Origin: Bacillota bacterium
Lineage (GTDB): Bacteria; Bacillota; UBA4882; UBA10575
DNA: 18,497 nt
Reading direction: 5' to 3'
NCBI GenBank assembly: GCA_012521315.1
Contig: JAAYMP010000190.1
Location: 1-18,497, forward strand
Shown here: positions 1-6,530 of the stretch, piece after piece
Layout: each line of letters starts with the position of its first letter
Position numbering within the stretch: position 1 is the first letter of the stretch
Program-made: the position numbers and the translations under genes
The notes under the pieces: model-generated
The model's database searches: none
Told to the model about the DNA's origin: nothing
The model's input: only the letters and a program-made list of their open reading frames with translations

Positions 1-646
1 CAACCCAGGGTTGAACTTGAAAAACGGGCAAAACCCCGGCCAGCACCAAGGTTAAGGTGAAAAGACCAATAAACTTCTGCCCGTCGTTGCTCCCGTGACT
101 GAAAGCCATCCCTCCCGCGGCCACGATCTGAAGGAGATTGAAGATCCGGTCTTTTTTGGCCGGCGGCCAACCCATACTTAATAACTTCAACATCCAGACC
201 AACCCGAATCCGCCGACTGCGCCGAAGAGCACTGAGATCACCAGCCCCAGGAAGACCTTTTTCCACCCGGAAAGCAGCAGCGCCGCCGGGCCGGCCGTTG
301 CCAGGCCGGCTCCGGCCAGCCCGGCCAAGAGGGCATGGCTTTCACTGGTGGGGACCCCGAACCAAGAGGCCGCCGTCGCCCAGACCACAATCCCGAGTAA
401 AGCCGCCCCCAAGGTCACCAGGTTAATTGCTTCCGGCCGGACGATCTCCGTCCCGATGGTTTGGGCCACAGCCCGCCCGTAAAAGGCCCCCAGCATATTA
501 CCGGTTACGGCCAGCACTACGGCGGCCCTTGGCTTCAGCGCTTTGGTCGCTACCACCGTGGCAATGGCATTGGGCGCGTCGGTCCACCCGTTCACAAATT
601 CGGCGGCCAAGATTAAGAGCGCGACAAAGTAAAAAGGAATCGCCAT
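1..646 (-). CDS. pit: Inorganic phosphate transporter, PiT family (N-terminal part, runs off the window)
   Basis: Reading leftwards from an ATG at 646 there is an open frame of 215 codons to the window edge. It is preceded by a strong AGGAGGAGG site at 651-660 with 4-5 bases of spacing. The protein starts MAIPFYFVALLILAAEF and is a polytopic membrane protein. Near the N-terminus it has GWTDAPNAIATVV and near the visible end FSHGSNDGQKFIG. These match the two inverted copies of the GxND-type signature of PiT/PHO-4 low-affinity, cation-coupled phosphate permeases. The C-terminal third lies outside the window. No DUF47 (PhoU-like) partner gene lies upstream, where the neighbour is a MATE gene that ends in a terminator. 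No separate promoter is obvious in the short gap, so the gene may depend on read-through or on a weak promoter. The family call is confident; substrate and orientation of transport are inferred from the family. Confidence 0.88.
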   Translation of the reverse strand, partial: MAIPFYFVALLILAAEFVNGWTDAPNAIATVVATKALKPRAAVVLAVTGNMLGAFYGRAVAQTIGTEIVRPEAINLVTLGAALLGIVVWATAASWFGVPTSESHALLAGLAGAGLATAGPAALLLSGWKKVFLGLVISVLFGAVGGFGLVWMLKLLSMGWPPAKKDRIFNLLQIVAAGGMAFSHGSNDGQKFIGLFTLTLVLAGVLPVFQVQPWV

Positions 647-705
647 TTTTACCTCCTCCTCTACCTTACGCGGGCCGCTCTCCCCCTATGCCTCGCCACC
701 GGCAT

Positions 706-736
706 AAAAAAACACCCGGTCTGCAACCGGGCGTTT
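706..736 (-). terminator. Rho-independent terminator after the MATE gene
   Basis: On the minus strand an 11-bp stem (736-726 pairing with 720-710, one G-T wobble, 5-base loop) is followed by seven T (712-706). It starts 3 bases after the stop of the MATE gene. The plus-strand T-run is weaker, so the terminator acts mainly leftwards. Confidence 0.9.
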
Positions 737-739
737 AAT

Positions 740-2131
740 TTACCCCACACGCAACCGGACGTGTTTCCATTTCCCCGACCGGAAGCGGAGGTAAACCACG
801 GCCGACCGGGTATACTGGTCCATCACAAAAGCGGCCCAGGCGCCGGCCAGTCCCCAGTGGAAGATCCGGACAAAAATAGCGGCCACAGCCACCCGGAAGA
901 CCCAAATCCCCAGCGCGGACGCGTACAGGGGATACATGGTGTCACCGGCCCCCCGCAAGGCGCCCGCCAGTGCAAATTGGGTGGACTGTCCCGGCAACGC
1001 CAGCGACAGGATCTTGAGGACCATCGCCGCCTCCGCGGACACTACCGGGTCGGAAGTATAGACCAGGGCCATCGGGTGAGAAAAAAGGACAAAAAGCAAC
1101 CCATTAAAGACCGCCACCGCCAGGGCGATTTTGTGCACAATCTTGGCGTAGTCTTCCGCCTGCTCTTCTTTTTCCGCCCCGAGGCTCTGCCCGACCAAGG
1201 TCGTGGCAGCCACGCCAAACGCCATGCTTGGAGCAAAGGAAAGGCCACTGATGTTCAGACCGATCTGGTGGGCGGCAAATTTCAACGTACCAAGGGTCGA
1301 GACGGTTTTCGCAAAAAGCATCAAGCCCCCCTGGAGAATAAACTGTTCGAGCGCCGCCGGCAAGCCAATGGTAAAGATCCGTTGGATAGTCGGCCGGTGC
1401 AGCCGGTAATCAGCCTTAAGTTTGAGGTGAATCACCGAGTGTCGGGACAAATAAAGGACATATAGCCCGGCCAGACAGGCTAATAAACGGGAGACCGTCG
1501 TGGAAACCGCCGCCCCGGCCACCTCCCAGCGGGGGAAGCCCAGTTTCCCGTAGATTAAGACATAATTGCCGAAGACGTTGAACAAGTTGCTCCCCACGTT
1601 ATAGAGCATGGGAATTTTGGTCTCGCCTGCGCCGCGCAGGGCCGCCGTTATCCCCATGTTTACCACCTGAAACAACAAACCGGCCGCCACGATCTGGAAA
1701 TAAAACGTGGCGTCGGCAAAGGTGTCGGGCCCCGCCCCCATAAAACGCACAATCACCGGGGCCAGAAAAACCCCGATTCCGCTGACCAAACTCCCCAAAA
1801 CGAGACTGACGACCAACGCCTGCCGGGTCACCGCCTCCGCTTTGTCCACTTCCCGGGCGCCGATCTGCCAGGCCACCAACGTGGTCGTCCCGATGTTCAC
1901 GGCGGCAAAAATGGCCAATAACAACATAAACGGCTGGTTTGTCAATCCAACGGCCGTAATTGCGGCCGGACCCAGCCGTCCAACCATCACCATATCAACC
2001 ATCCCGAAGAGGGTGGACATGACCAGTTCGATAAAGGCAGGAATGGTGATCACCATAATATCCTTCCATGCCGGGCGGAGACCTAAGTCCAGGCTTTGTT
2101 TTAACCGTTTGTGCAAGGTCAACTGTTTCAA
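740..2131 (-). CDS. MATE family multidrug/cation efflux transporter
   Basis: This 463-residue protein has the length and layout of a MATE (NorM/DinF-like) exporter: twelve predicted helices in two homologous halves. Family features are the region GMVDMVMVGRLGPAAITAVG near residues 43-62, the RGAGETKIPM loop before helix 5 with VGSNLFNVFGNYVLIYG after it, and LRGAGDTMYP at the equivalent place in the second half. MATE pumps expel drugs or metabolites in exchange for Na+ or H+; the substrate cannot be told here. The start chosen is TTG at 2131, because the only nearby upstream ATG (about 2143) runs into a stop after three codons. GGGGGAG lies 4 bases before the TTG. The gene is alone between two terminators, so it is probably a single-gene unit. 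No clear promoter was found in 2132-2250. Confidence 0.9.
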   Translation of the reverse strand: MKQLTLHKRLKQSLDLGLRPAWKDIMVITIPAFIELVMSTLFGMVDMVMVGRLGPAAITAVGLTNQPFMLLLAIFAAVNIGTTTLVAWQIGAREVDKAEAVTRQALVVSLVLGSLVSGIGVFLAPVIVRFMGAGPDTFADATFYFQIVAAGLLFQVVNMGITAALRGAGETKIPMLYNVGSNLFNVFGNYVLIYGKLGFPRWEVAGAAVSTTVSRLLACLAGLYVLYLSRHSVIHLKLKADYRLHRPTIQRIFTIGLPAALEQFILQGGLMLFAKTVSTLGTLKFAAHQIGLNISGLSFAPSMAFGVAATTLVGQSLGAEKEEQAEDYAKIVHKIALAVAVFNGLLFVLFSHPMALVYTSDPVVSAEAAMVLKILSLALPGQSTQFALAGALRGAGDTMYPLYASALGIWVFRVAVAAIFVRIFHWGLAGAWAAFVMDQYTRSAVVYLRFRSGKWKHVRLRVG

Positions 2132-2245
2132 CCTACTCCCCCATTAACCGTCAATCATCATTCGTTTTTCCCGCTTTCGATCTTTCTTGTTTAATTGCTC
2201 TTTAGCACCGGTTTTTCCTCTTTTTCTACGCTTCGTTTTCGTTAA

Positions 2246-2283
2246 GAATAAGAAAACGCCCGCTTTGCTTTCCGGCGGGCGTT
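2246..2283 (-). terminator. Rho-independent terminator after queF
   Basis: A perfect 9-bp GC-rich stem on the minus strand (2283-2275 with 2263-2255, loop of 11) is followed by TTTTC and a T/A-rich tail. It lies about 25 bp past the queF stop and ends the yhhQ-queF operon. Confidence 0.88.
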
Positions 2284-2308
2284 GGAGTAAGGACTGACGG
2301 CCGCTGGT

Positions 2309-2716
2309 TCAGTCCCGGTCCACCCGGGCGGTGGCCACTATTTTTATTCCCCCGCGCGGTTTCTGGGTCACGGTCACCTTCACCCAGAAAGGCCGGCACG
2401 CGGCAGCCACATCATTGGCGATCTGCGCGGCCAAAGCTTCGCAGAAGACGCCATCCTCACGGAAACTCCACAAATACAGTTTTAAGCTTTTACTTTCAAG
2501 GCAAGCTTGGTCCGGCGCATACTCAATGGTTACTGTCTCCCAATCCGGTTGCCCGGTCACCGGGCACAGACTGGTCACTTCATCACTCTCCATGATGACG
2601 GTCTCAACCCCCGCCGGCTTGGGAAAGGTATCCAACGCCCGCACCGGCGTGCGGACCGCCTTCCCCAAAGCGCGGAAACCATCCTCATTCGACGTCTCAT
2701 GCCTGGTCTTACTCAT
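2309..2716 (-). CDS. queF: NADPH-dependent 7-cyano-7-deazaguanine (preQ0) reductase QueF, short type
   Basis: QueF reduces the nitrile of preQ0 to the amine of preQ1, a cytoplasmic step of queuosine synthesis for tRNA wobble position 34. The protein (135 residues from the second ATG) has the unimodular Bacillus-type length. It carries the catalytic cysteine in SLCPVTGQPD (C51) with D58, the QueF motif ESKSLKLYLWSF (74-85), and the acidic residue E93. The position before E93 is Cys92, where the B. subtilis enzyme has His96. Two ATG codons are adjacent (2719 and 2716). The second is preferred because GGAGG then lies 7 bases upstream. The gene overlaps the 3' end of the transporter gene by 8 bp (11 from the first ATG), so the two are translationally coupled and share the riboswitch in front of that gene. 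A terminator follows. Confidence 0.95.
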   Translation of the reverse strand: MSKTRHETSNEDGFRALGKAVRTPVRALDTFPKPAGVETVIMESDEVTSLCPVTGQPDWETVTIEYAPDQACLESKSLKLYLWSFREDGVFCEALAAQIANDVAAACRPFWVKVTVTQKPRGGIKIVATARVDRD

Positions 2717-3410
2717 CATCTCGCCTCCAGTCTAAAATAAAAGGGTTGTAGGTCACCTCGTGGTCATAGACATCCACTTTTTCCCGGCGTTTGAGCCATC
2801 CGACCACTACATAGATTAACGGAGTGACCAGGATTTCATACGTAACTTTCCATCCGTACTGGGCCAGAACCAGCTTGGCCAGCAGAGGAAGGGGCATCGT
2901 CCCCCCAAAGGCGGCGCCAATAAACAAAGCCGTATCCGCTCCTTCGCCCACCAGGGTTGAAGCGATCGTCCGCAACCACAGCCACCGCCCGGCCGTAATC
3001 ACCTTTAACTTGGACAAAAGGGCGGAATTTAAAAACGAACCTGCGAAGTAAGCCACGGTCGAGGCCGCCACCAGCCGGGGGGTCATCCCCAAGACCGTCC
3101 GGTAGGCCTCCTGGGCGGTCCAAAAATCGGGATAGGGCAAGACAATGGTGACCATAAAAACAACAACCATAAAGAGGTTGGCAAAGAAGCCAAGCCAGAT
3201 CGTGAGCCGTGCCCGGTAGAAACCGTATACCTCCGTCAGCACATCCCCCAGAATATAAGCGATGGGGAAAAAGACCACGGCCGCGGGCAAAGTCAGACCG
3301 AAAAGGCTTGCCATTTTTCCGGCGGTAATATTGGAGAGCAAAAGGGAAGTAACAAAAAGGGTGGATAAAATATAATACAGGGGGGAATCAGTGGAATTAT
3401 TCGCCGTCAT
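2709..3410 (-). CDS. yhhQ: Queuosine precursor (preQ0/preQ1) transporter, YhhQ/Vut_1 family
   Basis: This 233-residue, roughly six-helix membrane protein has the conserved YhhQ blocks: GDVLTEVYGF (55-64), RTIASTLVGEGADTALF (147-163) and WKVTYEILVTP (187-197). E. coli YhhQ imports 7-deazaguanine precursors. Adjacency to queF fits salvage of external preQ0, with reduction by QueF. The start is ATG 3410, with AGGTG of a GGAGG site 5-9 bases upstream. The frame stays open upstream to 3608 but that stretch is promoter and riboswitch, not protein. No queC/D/E genes are in view, so salvage rather than full synthesis is the local theme. Whether the imported form is preQ0 or preQ1 is inferred from the queF neighbour. 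Confidence 0.92.
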   Translation of the reverse strand: MTANNSTDSPLYYILSTLFVTSLLLSNITAGKMASLFGLTLPAAVVFFPIAYILGDVLTEVYGFYRARLTIWLGFFANLFMVVVFMVTIVLPYPDFWTAQEAYRTVLGMTPRLVAASTVAYFAGSFLNSALLSKLKVITAGRWLWLRTIASTLVGEGADTALFIGAAFGGTMPLPLLAKLVLAQYGWKVTYEILVTPLIYVVVGWLKRREKVDVYDHEVTYNPFILDWRRDDE

Positions 3411-3417
3411 GAAAACA

Positions 3418-3458
3418 CCTCCAGTTTTTTTACGCGGGTTTGCTGGAAAACCGCGTCG
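3418..3458 (-). promoter_or_regulatory. preQ1 class I riboswitch (translational type)
   Basis: On the minus strand, P1 is ACGCGG (3456-3451) pairing with CCGCGT (3437-3432). The loop TTTTCCAGCAAAC (3450-3438) contains CCAG. Behind P1 comes an A-run (AAAAAAA) and then CTGG (3424-3421), which pairs with the loop CCAG to make the H-type pseudoknot. CTGG shares its last two G with the GGAGG ribosome binding site of the transporter gene (start 3410). Small size, A-rich tail, pseudoknot and the queuosine genes downstream match preQ1-I aptamers. Ligand binding should hide the ribosome binding site and turn off import and synthesis of preQ1. Confidence 0.9.
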
Positions 3459-3462
3459 TTTT

Positions 3463-3491
3463 ATTATATTATACCTTGTTCCCATCCGCAA
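3463..3491 (-). promoter_or_regulatory. Promoter of the yhhQ-queF operon
   Basis: On the minus strand TTGCGG (3491-3486) and TATAAT (3468-3463) are separated by 17 bases. Transcription would begin near 3457, right at the first base of riboswitch helix P1. A second overlapping TATAAT is at 3473-3468. The -35 box is a partial match only. Confidence 0.7.
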
Positions 3492-3542
3492 GGCGGAGTT
3501 TGGCCAATGATGACTTTCTCCGGTTTGCAACCGTCTTTTTGT

Positions 3543-3572
3543 TTGACAGAAGGCCCTCCCCGAGTTTATGAT
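3543..3572 (+). promoter_or_regulatory. Promoter of the EamA transporter gene
   Basis: A perfect TTGACA (3543-3548) is followed after 18 bases by TATGAT (3567-3572). It predicts a start near 3579 and a leader of about 50 bases before the ATG at 3632. It diverges from the yhhQ-queF promoter. Confidence 0.75.
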
Positions 3573-3631
3573 ATAAACATTAACCAGTATTTTATCTACG
3601 TTCATCATTTACGACAGGATGTGTTGCGTTC

Positions 3632-4591
3632 ATGATCGGTGCTTACCTTCTAGCCGTCTTCACTGAACTTATCTTCGGTTTTTCCTTTATCTTTACCAAG
3701 GCGGCCCTCGACTATGTGACCCCCAATCAGCTACTGGCCTTCCGCTTTATGACGGCGGCCTTTCTCTTGACCCTCCTCCGCGTCTTGCGGGTTGTTGATA
3801 TTAAGCTCAAAAACCGCCCTATAAAGAAGGTCTTGCTGCTCGCCCTCTGCGAGCCGGTCCTTTATTTTACCTTTGAGACCACCGGGATCAACCTGACCAC
3901 TGCTTCTGAGGCCGGGCTGATGATCGCCTTGATTCCGGTCTTGGTGACGCTGCTGGCCGCCTTGTTTTTGAAAGAGATCCCCAGTCCCTTGCAGGCAGCC
4001 TCGATTATCATTTCCGTCCTCGGCGTCGGCTTTATTATCCTGGGCGGGGGCGGGATCACCACCTCCGGCCACACCATGGGTCTCTTGGCCTTACTGGGCG
4101 CCGTCTTCTCCGCCGCCCTCTTTACAACTCTTTCCCGCTGGTTGTCACAGCAGTTTCGTCCCGTGGAGCTCACCTACGTTATGATGTGGGCCGGCGCCGT
4201 CTTCTTTGGCGGTCTGGCCTTGACGCAAAACAGCCTCACCCCGTCCCAAACTCTATCTTTACTGCAGCGCAAGGAGGTCTGGGCCGCCGTGTTATACCTG
4301 GGGGTCCTCTCTTCGGTGGTGGCCTTCTTCGGGATGAATTACTTCATCGCCAAGATTGGGGCCGCCCGGGCTGCGATCTTTACCAACCTGACCACCATTG
4401 TTTCGGTGGCCGCCGGGATCGGCCTCCTGGGGGAACCCTTCCATTGGTACCACCTGGTCGGTGGCGTGCTCATTCTCTTGGGCGTCGCGGGGACCAACCG
4501 TTTTGGTCCCCAGGATCGTCAGGTGGCCAGCGGTAATAGCACCGGCACTTCCGTCAAAACCACCGTTTCTTCCGCCGGCAGTACCCGGTAG
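3632..4591 (+). CDS. EamA/DMT family transporter (RhaT/YdcZ-like metabolite exporter)
   Basis: This 319-residue membrane protein has ten predicted helices in two EamA repeats. The first repeat starts at residue 3 (GFSFIFTKAAL), the second near 147. Characteristic family elements are TTASEAGLMIALIPVLVTLLAALFLKE at 89-115 and its counterpart in the second half, ending LLGEPFHWYHLVGGVLILLGV. DMT carriers usually export amino acids or other small metabolites; the substrate is not predictable. The ATG at 3632 has only a weak, distant AGGA upstream, but no other in-frame start exists and helix 1 begins at once. Residues 291-319 form an S/T-rich tail after the last helix. The last 24 of these are encoded on the opposite strand of the conserved 3' end of sfsA, a 73-bp convergent overlap. 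There is no terminator between the two genes. Confidence 0.88.
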   Translation: MIGAYLLAVFTELIFGFSFIFTKAALDYVTPNQLLAFRFMTAAFLLTLLRVLRVVDIKLKNRPIKKVLLLALCEPVLYFTFETTGINLTTASEAGLMIALIPVLVTLLAALFLKEIPSPLQAASIIISVLGVGFIILGGGGITTSGHTMGLLALLGAVFSAALFTTLSRWLSQQFRPVELTYVMMWAGAVFFGGLALTQNSLTPSQTLSLLQRKEVWAAVLYLGVLSSVVAFFGMNYFIAKIGAARAAIFTNLTTIVSVAAGIGLLGEPFHWYHLVGGVLILLGVAGTNRFGPQDRQVASGNSTGTSVKTTVSSAGSTR

Positions 4592-5253
4592 GCATGAATA
4601 GCCACCCCCGCTTGGGCGGCGGCCGCCATGGCCGCCGTGAATTTCGGATCCATCTCCTGATTCGCCTGGACGCTGACTCCCCCCGGATGCTGCAGAAAAA
4701 AGAGGACAAAGGCTTTTCCCCCGGCGGCGCCAACCTTTGCCAGCTCCAGAAGGTGCTTGCTGCCCCGCTCCGTGGGCGCGTCAGGGAAAAGCCCGGCCCC
4801 CTCCCGCACCAAGGTGACGCATTTTGCTTCCAACCAGGCCGTCTCCGCGGAGGCGTCCTTTTGCAGCACCAGATCAAACCGGCTGCTCCCCCAGGTTCTT
4901 TCCGGGTAAACCCGGTCGTAGTCGCGCAGGGGCGGCAGTTTCCGCCAGGCCTTGGCCAGGATGCGGTTAGGCAGACGGGCATCGATAAAGGCCCAGCCGG
5001 CATCGGTTTCCGCCCCCACTAGCGTGTAACGGGTTTGCCGCCCGGGGTGCCCTTCATAATTCAACCCGACTGTATTCCCGGTGAATAAAAGCTCTTGCAA
5101 ACGTCCGGAGTTGGGGATATGCACCGTCTCCCGCCCCTCCTCCGTCTCCACCTCGGCGGCAAAACGGTGCAAGCGGCGATGAAAAACAGCCGGCGTCAAC
5201 CGGCCGTAAAATGTATTCGGAATAATAATTTTTCCTTCTTTACTAATGATCAT
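4519..5253 (-). CDS. sfsA: SfsA family DNA/RNA nuclease-like protein (sugar fermentation stimulation protein homolog)
   Basis: The 244-residue product contains the full set of SfsA blocks: HIPNSGRLQELL (45-56), DYDRVYPERTWGSSRFDLVL (111-130), LEAKCVTLV (141-149), FPDAPTERGSKHLLEL (156-171) and AFVLFFLQ (181-188). D127, E142 and K144 fit a PD-(D/E)xK-type nuclease centre. E. coli SfsA was first described as a maltose gene regulator and later reported as a nuclease; the true role is unsettled. The start is ATG 5253, with AGAGGA 5 bases upstream. The frame extends upstream to 5418 but overlaps panE and lacks conserved sequence. It follows panE by 62 bp on the same strand and is probably co-transcribed. 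The 3' end overlaps the convergent EamA gene. Confidence 0.93.
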   Translation of the reverse strand: MIISKEGKIIIPNTFYGRLTPAVFHRRLHRFAAEVETEEGRETVHIPNSGRLQELLFTGNTVGLNYEGHPGRQTRYTLVGAETDAGWAFIDARLPNRILAKAWRKLPPLRDYDRVYPERTWGSSRFDLVLQKDASAETAWLEAKCVTLVREGAGLFPDAPTERGSKHLLELAKVGAAGGKAFVLFFLQHPGGVSVQANQEMDPKFTAAMAAAAQAGVAIHAYRVLPAEETVVLTEVPVLLPLAT

Positions 5254-5315
5254 CACGGTCCTCTGGTGCGAATTTGTGGCGGCGCCGGCAGCCGGCGGGA
5301 TGGACGACGAGACGA

Positions 5316-6236
5316 CTACCGGCGGTACGTCTGCTCCAAAGTCGCGATCATCCGTCCCAAACAGGCATTCACCGGCGTTGGTACCCCATATTTTTCCCCG
5401 AGCGCCACCACCGTCCAAGCAAAGCTTTCCACCTCGGTTTTGCGGCCGGCTTCCACATCCTGGAGCATCGAAGTCTTCCCTTCCGGGTCCAGCCGGGCAA
5501 TGAGGTCATGGCAAGCGTCGAGATCAGCGGTGGTCAGGTTGATCCCGATCCGCTCCGCAATCGGCAAAACCTCCCGGCAGGCCATGGCCATCAATTCCCG
5601 CGCTTCCTTCACCTGCTGAAAGGCACCGTAAGGAGCCCTTAAAACCGCCGAGACCTGATTAACCCCCACGTTCAGCATGAACTTCCACCACATTTCCCGC
5701 AGGATATCACCGGAGATCGAATAGGGAACCCCCGTCCGGTCGAAAAGGGCCTGCACCGCTTGGACCTTCGGCGAAGCTAAACCATCTTGGTCACCAAAAA
5801 CGATCCGCCCCAGGTTGGAATAGTTGGTCGACCTTCCTTCCCGGGTCGCATCGGTCCCAACCACAAAAGCCGGGAGGAGTTTTTCCGGCCCATAAACCCG
5901 GCCAATCTCATCTTCGCTGGAAATCCCGTTCAACAGGGAAATGATGATGGTCTTCTCCCCGACAAAGGGGCGGATCAGGGTGATGGCATCCGCCAAGTGA
6001 TGCCCTTTGACGGCAATCAGGATCAGATCCCCTTTTTCAACAGCCTGCTCCGGGGTGACAAAGCTGAAGCAACAGGGCTTCCCGTTAACCCGGATCTCCG
6101 CCTCCCGGTAGGCCGCCAGGCGCTGCCGATCCACAAGCACCTTGACCAGGCCGGGTTCGGCTTCATTCATCTTCGCGGCATAGGCACTGCCCACCGCCCC
6201 CAGCCCGATCAGATAAACCTGTTTGATCCTCTCCAT
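5316..6236 (-). CDS. panE: Ketopantoate reductase family protein (ApbA/PanE), 2-dehydropantoate 2-reductase
   Basis: This 306-residue oxidoreductase has a Rossmann motif LIGLGAVGS at 9-17 and the nicotinamide-proximal stretch ISLLNGISSEDEI at 99-111. The catalytic lysine is in EMWWKFMLNVGVN (K185, with N189 and N193). The C-terminal substrate-loop motif is KTSMLQDVEAGRKTEVE (254-270). PanE reduces ketopantoate to pantoate with NADPH for coenzyme A synthesis. The ApbA/PanE family also contains reductases of other 2-oxo acids, so the exact substrate is not certain without panB/panC nearby. The ATG at 6236 sits directly before the Rossmann fold. The best ribosome site (AAAGGAG) lies about 16 bases upstream, which is long, so translation may be weak or depend on leader structure. 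sfsA follows 62 bp downstream. Confidence 0.85.
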   Translation of the reverse strand: MERIKQVYLIGLGAVGSAYAAKMNEAEPGLVKVLVDRQRLAAYREAEIRVNGKPCCFSFVTPEQAVEKGDLILIAVKGHHLADAITLIRPFVGEKTIIISLLNGISSEDEIGRVYGPEKLLPAFVVGTDATREGRSTNYSNLGRIVFGDQDGLASPKVQAVQALFDRTGVPYSISGDILREMWWKFMLNVGVNQVSAVLRAPYGAFQQVKEARELMAMACREVLPIAERIGINLTTADLDACHDLIARLDPEGKTSMLQDVEAGRKTEVESFAWTVVALGEKYGVPTPVNACLGRMIATLEQTYRR

Positions 6237-6530
6237 GCTTAACTCGGATAAACTCCTTTCTGCAACTCCTGTTATCTTTGGCTATCGTTTCCCCTTGTCG
6301 TACGGTTCACCGGCCGCCCGTGGGGCCTGGGTGGATTTGGCGAAAAAAACCAAAACCAGAAGGGTCACGAGTAGGGGAAATTTTTAAGGATAATCCCCGG
6401 GGCCTTGGCCGGCGCCGGGCGGGCCGCGGAGACATTGGCAATCGTACTCGCTTATTATTCTAGATAATTTTCGTAGATATCGCAAGCTTTTGGAAAAAAT
6501 ATGTCTATTTTCATTAAAAATATAAAACCA

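Noticed and set aside
761..1465. 234-codon plus-strand frame opposite the MATE gene
   Set aside because: It is antisense to a clear membrane protein gene, has odd composition and no motif. Its length reflects codon bias of the real gene.
3411..3608. N-terminal extension of the YhhQ-type transporter to 3608
   Set aside because: The stretch contains the promoter and preQ1 riboswitch. The protein family begins at the ATG at 3410, which has its own ribosome site.
6278..6463. 61-codon plus-strand frame between panE and the kinase gene
   Set aside because: It has no family resemblance and no good ribosome site. Its sequence is P/R/G-rich as expected from random GC-rich DNA.
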